Shown here: one piece after another, positions 6,979 to 13,787 of the stretch
How positions within the stretch are numbered: position 1 is the stretch's first letter
Layout: the number at the start of each line of letters is the position of its first letter
Assembly: GCA_003558145.1 (NCBI GenBank)
Contig: PWMP01000126.1
Coordinates: forward strand, 1-17,069
Reading direction: 5' to 3'
Source: Elusimicrobiota bacterium
GTDB lineage: Bacteria; CG03; SLGR01; PWQF01
DNA length: 17,069 nt
Made by a program: the position numbers and the translations under genes
Notes under the pieces: generated by a model
Told to the model about the DNA's origin: nothing
What the model saw: the letters and a program-made list of their open reading frames with translations, nothing else
Database searches by the model: none

Positions 6979-7923
6979 ATGCCGACAGCAATAATAGCAG
7001 TGGGCGGCAATTCTCTAATAAAAGATAAACAGCATCAGAGTGTAAAAGACCAGTACAGCGCGGTTGTTGAAACAGTAAGAAGTATCGTGGGACTTATAGA
7101 GAAAGGCTGGGAAGTTGTTATAACTCACGGTAACGGCCCTCAGGTGGGATATATCCTTATGCGTTCGGAATGCACTAATAAACAGTTGGGACTTCATACT
7201 GTTCCGCTTGATTCCTGCGGTGCGGACTCACAGGGAGCTATAGGTTATATTTTTCAGCAGGTGCTTAAAAACGAATTTGAAAAAAGAGGTATAGAAAAGG
7301 AAGCGGTGACGGTTGTTACGCGCGTACTGGTTGACAGGAAGGATCCGGCATTTAAAACTCCTTCAAAGCCGATAGGTCCATTTATGGATAAGAATGAAGC
7401 GCTGGACAAGAAAAATAATGAGGGCTGGGATGTTCATGAAGACGCCGGCCGCGGCTGGCGCAGGGTTGTTCCGTCACCCATACCAAAAAAAATTATTGAG
7501 GAAAAAGCGATAGAAGTTCTTGTTAGAGAGGGTTTTTGCGTTATAGGAGTCGGCGGCGGCGGTGTGCCTGTATACAGGCGCAAAGACGGAATTATTTCCG
7601 GTCTTGAAGCCGTAATTGACAAGGATTTTTCCTCTTCGCTTTTAGCGCGCGATATAAATGCTGATATGTTTATAATTTCAACGGCTGTTGATAAAGTGTG
7701 TCTCAATTTCGGCCAGCCGGATGAAAAGAAACTGGACATGATTACGGTAAAGGAAGCTGAAAAATATATAAAAGAGGGGCAGTTCGCTCCCGGTAGTATG
7801 CTTCCTAAAATAGAAGCGGCCCTGGAATATCTTAGGGGTGGAGGCAAAAAAGCCGTTATAACATCCCCCGAAAATATACAGGCTTCCGCAGAAGGCAGAG
7901 CAGGTACGTCTATCGTACCGTAA
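6979..7923 (+). CDS. arcC: Carbamate kinase
   Basis: The 314-residue length is typical for carbamate kinase (carbamoyl phosphate + ADP to carbamate + ATP, cytoplasmic). Motifs: AVGGNSL near residues 7-13, THGNGPQVG (49-57), a long lid with EDAGRGWRRVVPSPIPK, GVGGGGVPV, the AVIDKD and ARDINADMFIISTAVDKV nucleotide-binding segments, and FAPGSMLPKIEAA near the end. The family usually has GSMGPK; Leu replaces the Gly here. Placed between carbamoyltransferase genes, it is the expected ATP-yielding terminus of a catabolic carbamoyl-transfer route, as ArcC is in arginine deiminase operons and YqeA in the E. coli purine cluster. No arginine deiminase gene is in the window. Confidence 0.93.
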   Translation: MPTAIIAVGGNSLIKDKQHQSVKDQYSAVVETVRSIVGLIEKGWEVVITHGNGPQVGYILMRSECTNKQLGLHTVPLDSCGADSQGAIGYIFQQVLKNEFEKRGIEKEAVTVVTRVLVDRKDPAFKTPSKPIGPFMDKNEALDKKNNEGWDVHEDAGRGWRRVVPSPIPKKIIEEKAIEVLVREGFCVIGVGGGGVPVYRRKDGIISGLEAVIDKDFSSSLLARDINADMFIISTAVDKVCLNFGQPDEKKLDMITVKEAEKYIKEGQFAPGSMLPKIEAALEYLRGGGKKAVITSPENIQASAEGRAGTSIVP

Positions 7924-7934
7924 CGGTATTAAAA

Positions 7935-8852
7935 ATGACTAAAAAAGATTTCATTACGCTTACGGATTATAAAGCGGAAACACTCGTAAAAATAATAAAG
8001 AGAGCAATAGAATTTAAAAAAGGATCACACCCCTCATGTGAAGCCGGCGGAAAAGTGTTGGCAATGATTTTCACAAAACCGTCTACCAGGACAAATGTAT
8101 CGTTCTTTGTTGCGATGCAGCGCCTTGGCGGACAGGCCATGTACCTGGGCAGCGAGGCTCTTCAGCTTTCCAGGGGGGAAACAATAGGAGACACTGCAAA
8201 GACCCTCTCCCGCTATGTTGATGCTGTTATAATAAGAACTTTTTCTCATTTCGATGCTGTTGCGCTGTCCGAAAGCGCTTCAGTACCGGTAATTAATGGG
8301 CTTACAGATCTTCTTCACCCTTGCCAGGCGCTGGGCGATGTTATGACTATATGTGAGAAAAAAGGGTTTGATTTTAATAAAATCAAAATGGTATACATCG
8401 GTGACGGAAACAATGTATGCAATTCACTTATAAACGCGGCTGGTGTATTGGGTTTTAAGCTCACGGTTGCTTCACCGGAAGGCTTTGAACCATCAGAAGA
8501 TGTTTTTGAAAAAATGGAAAAAATTAACCCAGATATCAGGCTGGAAAAAGATCCGCATACTGCCGTCAGTGATGCTGATGTGATATATACGGACGTATGG
8601 GTCAGCATGGGAGACGAAGACGAAGAAGAAATTAGAAAAAAAACCTTCAGTAAATATCAGGTAAACAAAAGTCTTGTTTCAAAAGCAAAAAAAGATTTTA
8701 TAGTAATGCACTGCCTGCCGGCCAATAGGGGAGAGGAAATAACGGACGAAATAATGGATGGAAAAAATTCGGCAATTTTTGATCAAGCCGAAAATCGTCT
8801 TCATATACAGCAGGCCCTGCTTGAATATCTTTTTAAAGAGAGTGAAAAATGA
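7935..8852 (+). CDS. argF: Ornithine carbamoyltransferase (catabolic or anabolic)
   Basis: A 305-residue ornithine carbamoyltransferase: STRT carbamoyl-phosphate loop (50-53), RGET (80-83), HPCQ (128-131), GDGNN (156-160), the ornithine SMG loop in DVWVSMGDE (220-228) and HCLP (259-262) followed by ANRGEEITDE. It lacks the knot segment of its two upstream neighbours. An unusual detail is STRT-N-VSFF where the family normally has STRT-R-VSFE. The reaction interconverts ornithine + carbamoyl phosphate and citrulline + phosphate. Being 11 bases after carbamate kinase suggests the citrulline phosphorolysis direction (arcB-like), but sequence alone does not separate arcB from argF. No clear Shine-Dalgarno precedes the ATG, so translation may be coupled to the kinase. 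Confidence 0.88.
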   Translation: MTKKDFITLTDYKAETLVKIIKRAIEFKKGSHPSCEAGGKVLAMIFTKPSTRTNVSFFVAMQRLGGQAMYLGSEALQLSRGETIGDTAKTLSRYVDAVIIRTFSHFDAVALSESASVPVINGLTDLLHPCQALGDVMTICEKKGFDFNKIKMVYIGDGNNVCNSLINAAGVLGFKLTVASPEGFEPSEDVFEKMEKINPDIRLEKDPHTAVSDADVIYTDVWVSMGDEDEEEIRKKTFSKYQVNKSLVSKAKKDFIVMHCLPANRGEEITDEIMDGKNSAIFDQAENRLHIQQALLEYLFKESEK

Positions 8853-9505
8853 AAATTAAAACACTGACTATTTTTATATTGGCTTTACTTCTGGTTCCGG
8901 GGTTCCTGTGTGCTTCGGCCTGGGAAGTCTGGGAGCTTGGAGGCGAATTTGGGCTGGTTGTAGGTGCCGGGGGTAAAGAAGGCAGAATCCTTTCGCCCGG
9001 AATAGCCGCTACTATTACCAAGACGGATGTGAATCCCATGATGGAATTCGGACTTGCATATTATTTCGGCAGTGAACTGGCTGAGAATTATAAAGAGTCA
9101 GATGTGGAGGATTACGGCCTGGGGCAGAATAAAATTCCCGAGGTTATAGCAGATGCTGGCAAGGAAATACGGCGCCGCCTGAGCGTTGTTCCGGTTACGC
9201 TGAATTTTATATACACGGTTTACGATAATTTTTACATAGGGGGGGGAGTAGGCCTGTATAATGTATGGTACAGAATTGAGCCCACGGATGACCACAGGGT
9301 GAATCCAGACGGAAAACCGGGTGACTGGTATTCTCATACGCCTACCACCAATTTTGGTTTCCAGCAAATAGTGGGAATGGAGATATTCCCTGTCAGCGAA
9401 AACTGGAAATGGTTTGTAGGGGCCAGGAGTTTTTTAACTTCAGGTTCCGCCGCCGGCAGGATACTGGGTATAACCATAGGCGGAAAAGTAAGGTACACCT
9501 GGTAA
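8849..9505 (+). CDS. Outer-membrane beta-barrel protein
   Basis: A 218-residue protein starting in an ATGA overlap with the ornithine carbamoyltransferase gene. MKIKTLTIFILALLLVPGFLCASA is a Sec signal peptide. The remainder shows alternating hydrophobic strands rich in Gly and aromatics (FGLVVGAGG, MEFGLAYYFGS, FYIGGGVGLYNVWYR, WKWFVGARSF) and ends in GGKVRYTW, the C-terminal aromatic signature recognised by the BAM machinery. Size fits an eight-strand OmpW/OmpA-like barrel. There is Cys in the signal region (GFLC), but the preceding residues do not make a good lipobox. It could be an uptake pore for the catabolic operon; this is inferred from gene order only. Confidence 0.75.
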   Translation: MKIKTLTIFILALLLVPGFLCASAWEVWELGGEFGLVVGAGGKEGRILSPGIAATITKTDVNPMMEFGLAYYFGSELAENYKESDVEDYGLGQNKIPEVIADAGKEIRRRLSVVPVTLNFIYTVYDNFYIGGGVGLYNVWYRIEPTDDHRVNPDGKPGDWYSHTPTTNFGFQQIVGMEIFPVSENWKWFVGARSFLTSGSAAGRILGITIGGKVRYTW

Positions 9506-9514
9506 GTTGTTGTT

Positions 9515-10411
9515 TTGAGCTCGGGAAAAAAAGCAGTTTATTCTCCATTTTATGAAGTTGATATAGGGCTGCACGTGTTCCCTACTGCAAAATACCGCCT
9601 GGTTAAAGAAAAACTTATCAAATCGGGCCTGTACGGAGAAAAAGATTTTATAAGTCCCGAACCTGCTACAGGCGAAGAACTTCTTAAAGTACATACCCGG
9701 GAGTATATAAGTAAAATAAAAGATGGGACGCTTTCCTACGCGGACGAAATAAAGCTGGAGCTTCCCTATTCAAAAGAGCTTGCCCGCTCAAATTTTCTTT
9801 GCGCCGGAGGAACTATGTCTGCATGCCGGTTGGCTCTTGAACAGGATTTTTGTGTGCACCTTGGCGGCGGCTTTCATCACGCATATCCGGATCACGGGGA
9901 GGGATTCTGCGTATTTAATGACGCCGCTTTGGGCGCAGCCGCTATGAACGAAAAAGGAATGAAAGTTCTTATTATCGACTGTGACCTTCATCAGGGAAAC
10001 GGTACGGCAGTTGTTTTTAAGGATAACAGCGAAGTTTTTACTTTTTCCATCCACCAGGAAAATAATTATCCTCTTTATAAGGAAAAGTCAGACATGGATA
10101 TAGGATTGGCGGACGGTACGTTTGGGGCTGATTACAACTTGACCCTTGAAAAGGCTCTTCGTGAAATTGAAAAAAGATTCAGTCCCGATTTTGTTGTTTA
10201 CATCGCGGGCGCCGACCCGTACGAAAAAGACCAGCTCGGGGGACTTAATCTTTCTATTAGCGACCTTGAAGACAGAGACCGTATTATAAAAGATTTTGCC
10301 TTAAGGCATAAAATACCTGCTTCGGTAGTTTTTGCCGGTGGATATGCGCTCCTTCTTGACGATACCGCCGAAATTCATTTTAATACAGCCAGGATTTTCA
10401 GCTGCAGTTGA
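9515..10411 (+). CDS. Histone-deacetylase-family amidohydrolase
   Basis: A 298-residue arginase/deacetylase-fold enzyme. Active-site residues are complete: tandem His121-His122 in GGGFHHAYPDHGEGFCVFND, zinc ligands Asp157 and His159 in DCDLHQGNGTA, Asp234 in AGADPYEKDQLGG and the transition-state Tyr277 in FAGGYA. Bacterial members remove acetyl or similar acyl groups from polyamines, amino acids or secondary metabolites; the substrate cannot be told here. The start is TTG at 9515, the only start codon between the in-frame stop of the previous gene (9503-9505) and Met101. No good Shine-Dalgarno is visible. The gene ends in a TTGA overlap with the RnfC-like gene, so it bridges the catabolic and Rnf-like blocks. 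Confidence 0.88.
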   Translation: MSSGKKAVYSPFYEVDIGLHVFPTAKYRLVKEKLIKSGLYGEKDFISPEPATGEELLKVHTREYISKIKDGTLSYADEIKLELPYSKELARSNFLCAGGTMSACRLALEQDFCVHLGGGFHHAYPDHGEGFCVFNDAALGAAAMNEKGMKVLIIDCDLHQGNGTAVVFKDNSEVFTFSIHQENNYPLYKEKSDMDIGLADGTFGADYNLTLEKALREIEKRFSPDFVVYIAGADPYEKDQLGGLNLSISDLEDRDRIIKDFALRHKIPASVVFAGGYALLLDDTAEIHFNTARIFSCS

Positions 10412-11373
10412 AGACGCTCAGGGCAAAATTAAATATAAGACAGTCCCCCAAAAAAATTACCGAAATAAACCTGTTGCCGGCCGGGGAAGGCAAAATTAAA
10501 AAATTGCCCGGTTATGTAGGCAGGGAAGAAATAAGAAACCTTAGCATAAAAAGCGGTATATACAGCCCCTCCGAAACGTCTAAAATAGAAAAAACCGGTT
10601 GCGGCAGAATTATTTTAAACCAGCTGGAAATTTCACCGTGTTCAGGCTTAAGGTCTATACTCGCTGAAAAAGAATCCCATAAAATCATATTAGGCCTTGA
10701 AATGTTTATGACTGCTTTCGGAAGTGAAGTCGGGGTTGTATACCTCCCTAAAAACAACAAAAAGCTTCTGTCATCGATGCTACCCCTGGTGCAAAAAACC
10801 CCTAATGTTTATGAAAAACTGCTTAATGACCGCTACCCACTTGGAATGGAAGAAGTGTTTGCCCGGTGGTGTCTTCGCCAGAAGAAAGATTATTTTCCGG
10901 GAAAAAGCGGGACGCTTATTATTTCTCCCGAAAATTGTCTGAGCCTTTATAATCACAGCATGGAGCTAAAGGGAGAAACTGTCAGCCACATAATATGCGT
11001 CCTTAATGAAAATAATGTTTACTACGTAAAAGCGGTAAGAGATATGACCCTGCAGACTCTTCTGGGCAGAATAGGGATCAGCGGAGCCCGGCTTATTATA
11101 GAGGGAGATCCCCTGTATGGCCGGCCGCTTAAAAATCTGAAAGAAACTATAACCGGTAAAAATTTAATAAGTGTCCTGTCAGATAACCCTGTTTGTCTCT
11201 CACAATGCTGCAGATGCGGGATTTGTATCGAAATCTGTCCGGTTCTGTTAAAAGTCCCGCGCAGTAAAAAAATATTAAGTCTTAACGGAAAAGCTGACTC
11301 TTCAGAACATCATCCCGGATGCGTGAATTGCGGCCTTTGCGGATATTTTTGCCCCGGATGGGTGGATAAATGA
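10408..11373 (+). CDS. rnfC: RnfC-like 4Fe-4S protein lacking the NADH/FMN loop
   Basis: The 321-residue protein aligns by eye with the middle and end of RnfC: RYPLGMEE (compare KYPQGGEK), a SLBB-like VSHIICVLNENNVYYVKAV, IEGDPLYGRPL (compare GGPMMGRAL), then two CxxCxxCxxxCP clusters at Cys267/270/273/277 and Cys305/308/311/315. Canonical RnfC is well over 400 residues and carries an N-terminal Gly-rich FMN/NADH site (GxGGAGFP type). No such motif is visible here and the N-terminal domain is short. It would therefore be a peripheral electron carrier without NADH oxidation. The start is TTG in a TTGA overlap with the previous stop; no other start occurs before Met99. Gene order C-D-G-E-A-B supports the call. 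Confidence 0.75.
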   Translation: MKTLRAKLNIRQSPKKITEINLLPAGEGKIKKLPGYVGREEIRNLSIKSGIYSPSETSKIEKTGCGRIILNQLEISPCSGLRSILAEKESHKIILGLEMFMTAFGSEVGVVYLPKNNKKLLSSMLPLVQKTPNVYEKLLNDRYPLGMEEVFARWCLRQKKDYFPGKSGTLIISPENCLSLYNHSMELKGETVSHIICVLNENNVYYVKAVRDMTLQTLLGRIGISGARLIIEGDPLYGRPLKNLKETITGKNLISVLSDNPVCLSQCCRCGICIEICPVLLKVPRSKKILSLNGKADSSEHHPGCVNCGLCGYFCPGWVDK

Positions 11374-12125
11374 AGAAAGAGAAAGTGAAGACAAATATCC
11401 CCCCTTTCATACATTGCGGAAAAGGTTTAAACCACTGGTATATCCAGGTTGCGGCGGCCGTTTTTCCATTGTTTTTGCTTATCAGCATATATAGAATACA
11501 GGCAATTCCGGTGGCATTACTTTCAACGGCCGGTTTTCTGACCGGCGAAAAACTGCCGCGTTTTATACGGGGAAATAAAAATAATATAAAAACATCTTAC
11601 TTCAGGTACGTACTGGGGGGTCTTTTATTTACTGTTTTTACAGCAAGTGTTACTGAAAATTTCACTGTAAATTTTACCATTCCTTTATGGGCTGCTTTTT
11701 TTGCTCCTGCTTTCAGTTCAGCTGCCTCAAAAAATATTTATTCCTTTAGGCGCGGTATGTTTCCTTCTTTTGCAATTGCCCTTATACTTGTTTATTCCTT
11801 TTCCGGAAACGTACCGGCCATTCAGTATGAACCGGCCGCGGTTTTAATCGCTCTGTCAGCAGGCATTGTTATACTTCTTGTTAAAAGAAAACTTCCTTTT
11901 CAGATTTTTGCAGGCATTGCCTGTGCTGCTTTACTGGCCTATATTATTACAGCTGATCCCCGGATCGCAGCTCCTGGACTTACTGCAGTTGTTCTATCTT
12001 ATCCCGGACTTATTCCTGAGGGAGCGGTATTCAGAATGTTTTTCGGTTTTGCCGCAAGCCTTATGATTATATTTTTCGGTATTCCCGGATTTTTAGCATC
12101 TTTACTGTTGAGATCCGCAATATGA
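11370..12125 (+). CDS. rnfD: RnfD-like membrane subunit, shortened
   Basis: A 251-residue membrane protein with about eight hydrophobic segments. The N-terminal PPFIHCGKGLNHWYIQVAAAVFP corresponds to the RnfD/NqrB signature SPHIHxGxS...; near the C-terminus, IITADPRIAAP matches the ATDPVTSPT region. Canonical RnfD is about 320 residues and carries covalent FMN on a Thr in an SGAT-type motif. No S/T-G-A-T sequence occurs here and the corresponding region is missing. It starts in an ATGA overlap with the RnfC-like gene. Assignment rests on the N-terminal motif, topology and the gene order; sequence conservation is low. Confidence 0.7.
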   Translation: MKKEKVKTNIPPFIHCGKGLNHWYIQVAAAVFPLFLLISIYRIQAIPVALLSTAGFLTGEKLPRFIRGNKNNIKTSYFRYVLGGLLFTVFTASVTENFTVNFTIPLWAAFFAPAFSSAASKNIYSFRRGMFPSFAIALILVYSFSGNVPAIQYEPAAVLIALSAGIVILLVKRKLPFQIFAGIACAALLAYIITADPRIAAPGLTAVVLSYPGLIPEGAVFRMFFGFAASLMIIFFGIPGFLASLLLRSAI

Positions 12126-12535
12126 TTAAAAATTTAATTCTTTTAATATTTGTTCTTGCGATGGGATGGATTCTCCTGTCTATAGACACGAAAGAAAAAG
12201 AAGTGTTTGTAAATCTTCATACAGCGGAAAGTGAAATTGCTGCTTACCGGCCGGGAATTTATATAGGCCGCGGTAAAGGATTTTTTTCGGATATTATTAT
12301 TGAAGTTGAAATAATAAGTATTGAAGAAAAACCTTATTTTTATATAGAAAGAATTGATATTTTAGAATCTGAAGAGATAGAAAGGTATTTTAAACCGGCA
12401 AAATCCGAGGTTGTTAGTACGGTTATTAAAAAACAGACGGCGGAAGTTGATGTAGTTACAGCGGCTACCAGGTCACGGGACGGATTGCTGGAGGCAATTA
12501 AAGATGCGCTCAGTAAAGCTTACAAAGGCAGTTAG
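12122..12535 (+). CDS. rnfG: RnfG-like FMN-binding-domain protein
   Basis: A 137-residue protein with one N-terminal membrane anchor (about 3-20) and an FMN-binding-domain fold: YRPGIYIGRGKGFFSDIIIEVEI, then ERIDILESEE, and DVVTAATRSRDGLLEAIKDAL. The last motif matches the D-x-x-S/T-G-A-T-x-S signature of covalent FMN attachment in RnfG/NqrC, with Gly replaced by Ala and Thr116 as the candidate flavin-bearing residue. At 137 residues it is shorter than most RnfG (about 180-210) but close to stand-alone FMN-binding domains. The domain would face the periplasm. The flavin transferase ApbE needed for attachment is not in the window. ATGA overlap with the RnfD-like gene. Confidence 0.75.
   Translation: MIKNLILLIFVLAMGWILLSIDTKEKEVFVNLHTAESEIAAYRPGIYIGRGKGFFSDIIIEVEIISIEEKPYFYIERIDILESEEIERYFKPAKSEVVSTVIKKQTAEVDVVTAATRSRDGLLEAIKDALSKAYKGS
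12490..12494 (+). promoter_or_regulatory. Shine-Dalgarno inside rnfG for the RnfE-like gene
   Basis: GGAGG, nine bases before the ATG at 12504, sits in the coding sequence of the RnfG-like gene. It supports the 32-base overlap as the true start; the next in-frame start (GTG) would remove the first conserved helix. Confidence 0.65.
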
Positions 12536-13025
12536 CTGCGGTACGGCCGGCGCTCTTGTGCCGGCCCTGGGGCTTGCTGCAGGGATCGCGGACGGTTTTA
12601 TAATAGGTTTTTCCGGTGCGGCGGCAATAATGGTATGTATGCTAATTATGCGGTTAGCGCCATCTGAAAAAACTTCAGGCGCAGGTCCAGTCGCCGCAGT
12701 TGCCGTTCCTGGTTTTATTTCAGGGATTCTTTGGGTTTTCGTATTCCGGGAAGCAGGAATAGAATACGCAGCCGCCTATCTTGCTGCGTTTGCCCTTTGC
12801 ATAGGAGGAGTTGCATATGGATCAGTTTTGAATGGAAGAAAAAAGGCCGGTTTTCAAGATGCCGCCAGTGCGGCGACAGGTTTCTTTGCAGTATGTTTTC
12901 TGCTAGGGTCAGCACGTCAATTTATTATTCTTACGCCGGGCCAGAGTCTTTTTATAGCTGGAATCATATTGTTTATCCTTAAATCTGCAATTAAAGAGAA
13001 GGTTGCAGCATCAATAGCGGCATGA
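12504..13025 (+). CDS. rnfE: RnfE-like membrane subunit (iron-site Cys missing)
   Basis: A 173-residue, six-segment membrane protein. GALVPALGLAAG (16-27) matches the RnfE/NqrD half-helix G-L-V-P-A-L-G-L-C-P except that the Cys-Pro is replaced by Ala-Ala. FALCIGGVAYG (96-106) may match the second conserved Asn-Cys half-helix, keeping Cys99. These half-helix cysteines of the RnfA/RnfE pair normally hold the membrane-embedded iron site that passes electrons across the membrane. Length is slightly below canonical RnfE (about 200). Position between the RnfG- and RnfA-like genes fits the clostridial-type C-D-G-E-A-B order. Confidence 0.68.
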   Translation: MRSVKLTKAVSCGTAGALVPALGLAAGIADGFIIGFSGAAAIMVCMLIMRLAPSEKTSGAGPVAAVAVPGFISGILWVFVFREAGIEYAAAYLAAFALCIGGVAYGSVLNGRKKAGFQDAASAATGFFAVCFLLGSARQFIILTPGQSLFIAGIILFILKSAIKEKVAASIAA

Positions 13026-13504
13026 GCGCGGCGTCTTTATTTTTAATACTTTTTATGTATTACGGAGGAATTGAAACTGCGGGAAGCTTTATTGAGTATT
13101 CCTCTTTAAAAGAAGTTTTCAGGTCAGCTTTGGCTGTGGCTCTGGCAGCCGCTTTTGCCGGAATTGTTTATTTCCTTTTCGGAAAAAATACTCCTGATAC
13201 GCTAAAATTTATGACGGTACCGCTAACTTTTATTGTATCCGGATACGCTGTGTCCAATTTTTTTGGGTTAAGCGCGGTTAAAGTGATTTTCAGTTCCTTT
13301 GGCGGTATTATGATATTTTTTCTTCCCGATGCTGCCGGAGGTTTTTTTGCGGGACTGGCTGCGGGGTGTGCCGGGTTTATAATTTCATGTGTTATTTTAT
13401 ATCAGGTTTTCAAAGATACTAAAAAAATAGCCGCCGGCGCCTTGCCTGCGGTCTTAATAATAGCGTCCATAATTTCAATGACAATAGAATTGTTTTTAAA
13501 ATAG
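13022..13504 (+). CDS. rnfA: RnfA-like membrane subunit, divergent
   Basis: A 160-residue membrane protein with five or six hydrophobic helices, shorter than RnfA (about 190). It starts in an ATGA overlap with the RnfE-like gene. The region that should read F-L-G-L-C-P near the N-terminus is YYGGIETAGSF with no Cys, and the second N-C-A-V-L-G half-helix is not recognisable. The two cysteines present (Cys116 and Cys123) are in a later helix. The RnfA assignment is mainly from gene order, size and hydropathy, with a weak match of the last two helices. It could alternatively be an unrelated small membrane protein recruited to the complex. Confidence 0.55.
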   Translation: MSAASLFLILFMYYGGIETAGSFIEYSSLKEVFRSALAVALAAAFAGIVYFLFGKNTPDTLKFMTVPLTFIVSGYAVSNFFGLSAVKVIFSSFGGIMIFFLPDAAGGFFAGLAAGCAGFIISCVILYQVFKDTKKIAAGALPAVLIIASIISMTIELFLK

Positions 13505-13505
13505 T

Positions 13506-13787
13506 ATGTGGTATCTTTTTTTTATAACTATAGCAGTAATTCTGTTTGTAAGAATAAGAAAAAACCCATCCGCCCCGAAAGAGGAAATTAATAATCCCGC
13601 CGGCAAAAGTGCGGAAACATCTCTGCTATATTGCCGTAAATGTTACGCCTGTATTTCCGCATGTCCTAACGGAGCTCTTTATACTGATGATAAAGATATT
13701 CCTCTTACGGATATTTCAAAATGCGTACTGTGCGGCAATTGCGTCAGCAGTTGTCCGTCAGATGCCCGGAGTATTTGTAGTGACTGA
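13506..13787 (+). CDS. rnfB: Membrane-anchored 2[4Fe-4S] ferredoxin, minimal RnfB-like
   Basis: A 93-residue protein: one N-terminal membrane helix (about 2-16), a short linker, then two CxxCxxCxxxCP clusters at Cys43/46/49/53 and Cys73/76/79/83. RnfB has the same anchor-plus-ferredoxin plan but is larger, with an extra N-terminal iron-sulfur domain (NCGxCGxxGC) that is absent here. The last position in the C-D-G-E-A-B order supports the RnfB role. It begins one base after the RnfA-like stop and its 3' end overlaps the next gene by eight bases. Confidence 0.75.
   Translation: MWYLFFITIAVILFVRIRKNPSAPKEEINNPAGKSAETSLLYCRKCYACISACPNGALYTDDKDIPLTDISKCVLCGNCVSSCPSDARSICSD
13768..13771 (+). promoter_or_regulatory. 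Shine-Dalgarno for the Gx-Maf gene, supporting a GTG start
   Basis: GGAG lies eight bases before GTG at 13780 inside the end of the RnfB-like gene. An ATG at 13762 is in the same frame but lacks a purine-rich site upstream. Confidence 0.45.

Noticed and set aside
13609..13779. The Gx-Maf frame is open upstream to an ATG at 13609 inside the RnfB-like gene, which would add about 57 residues.
   Set aside because: The added stretch reads as shadow of the ferredoxin codons, has no family match and no Shine-Dalgarno; GTG at 13780 with GGAG fits the Gx N-terminus.
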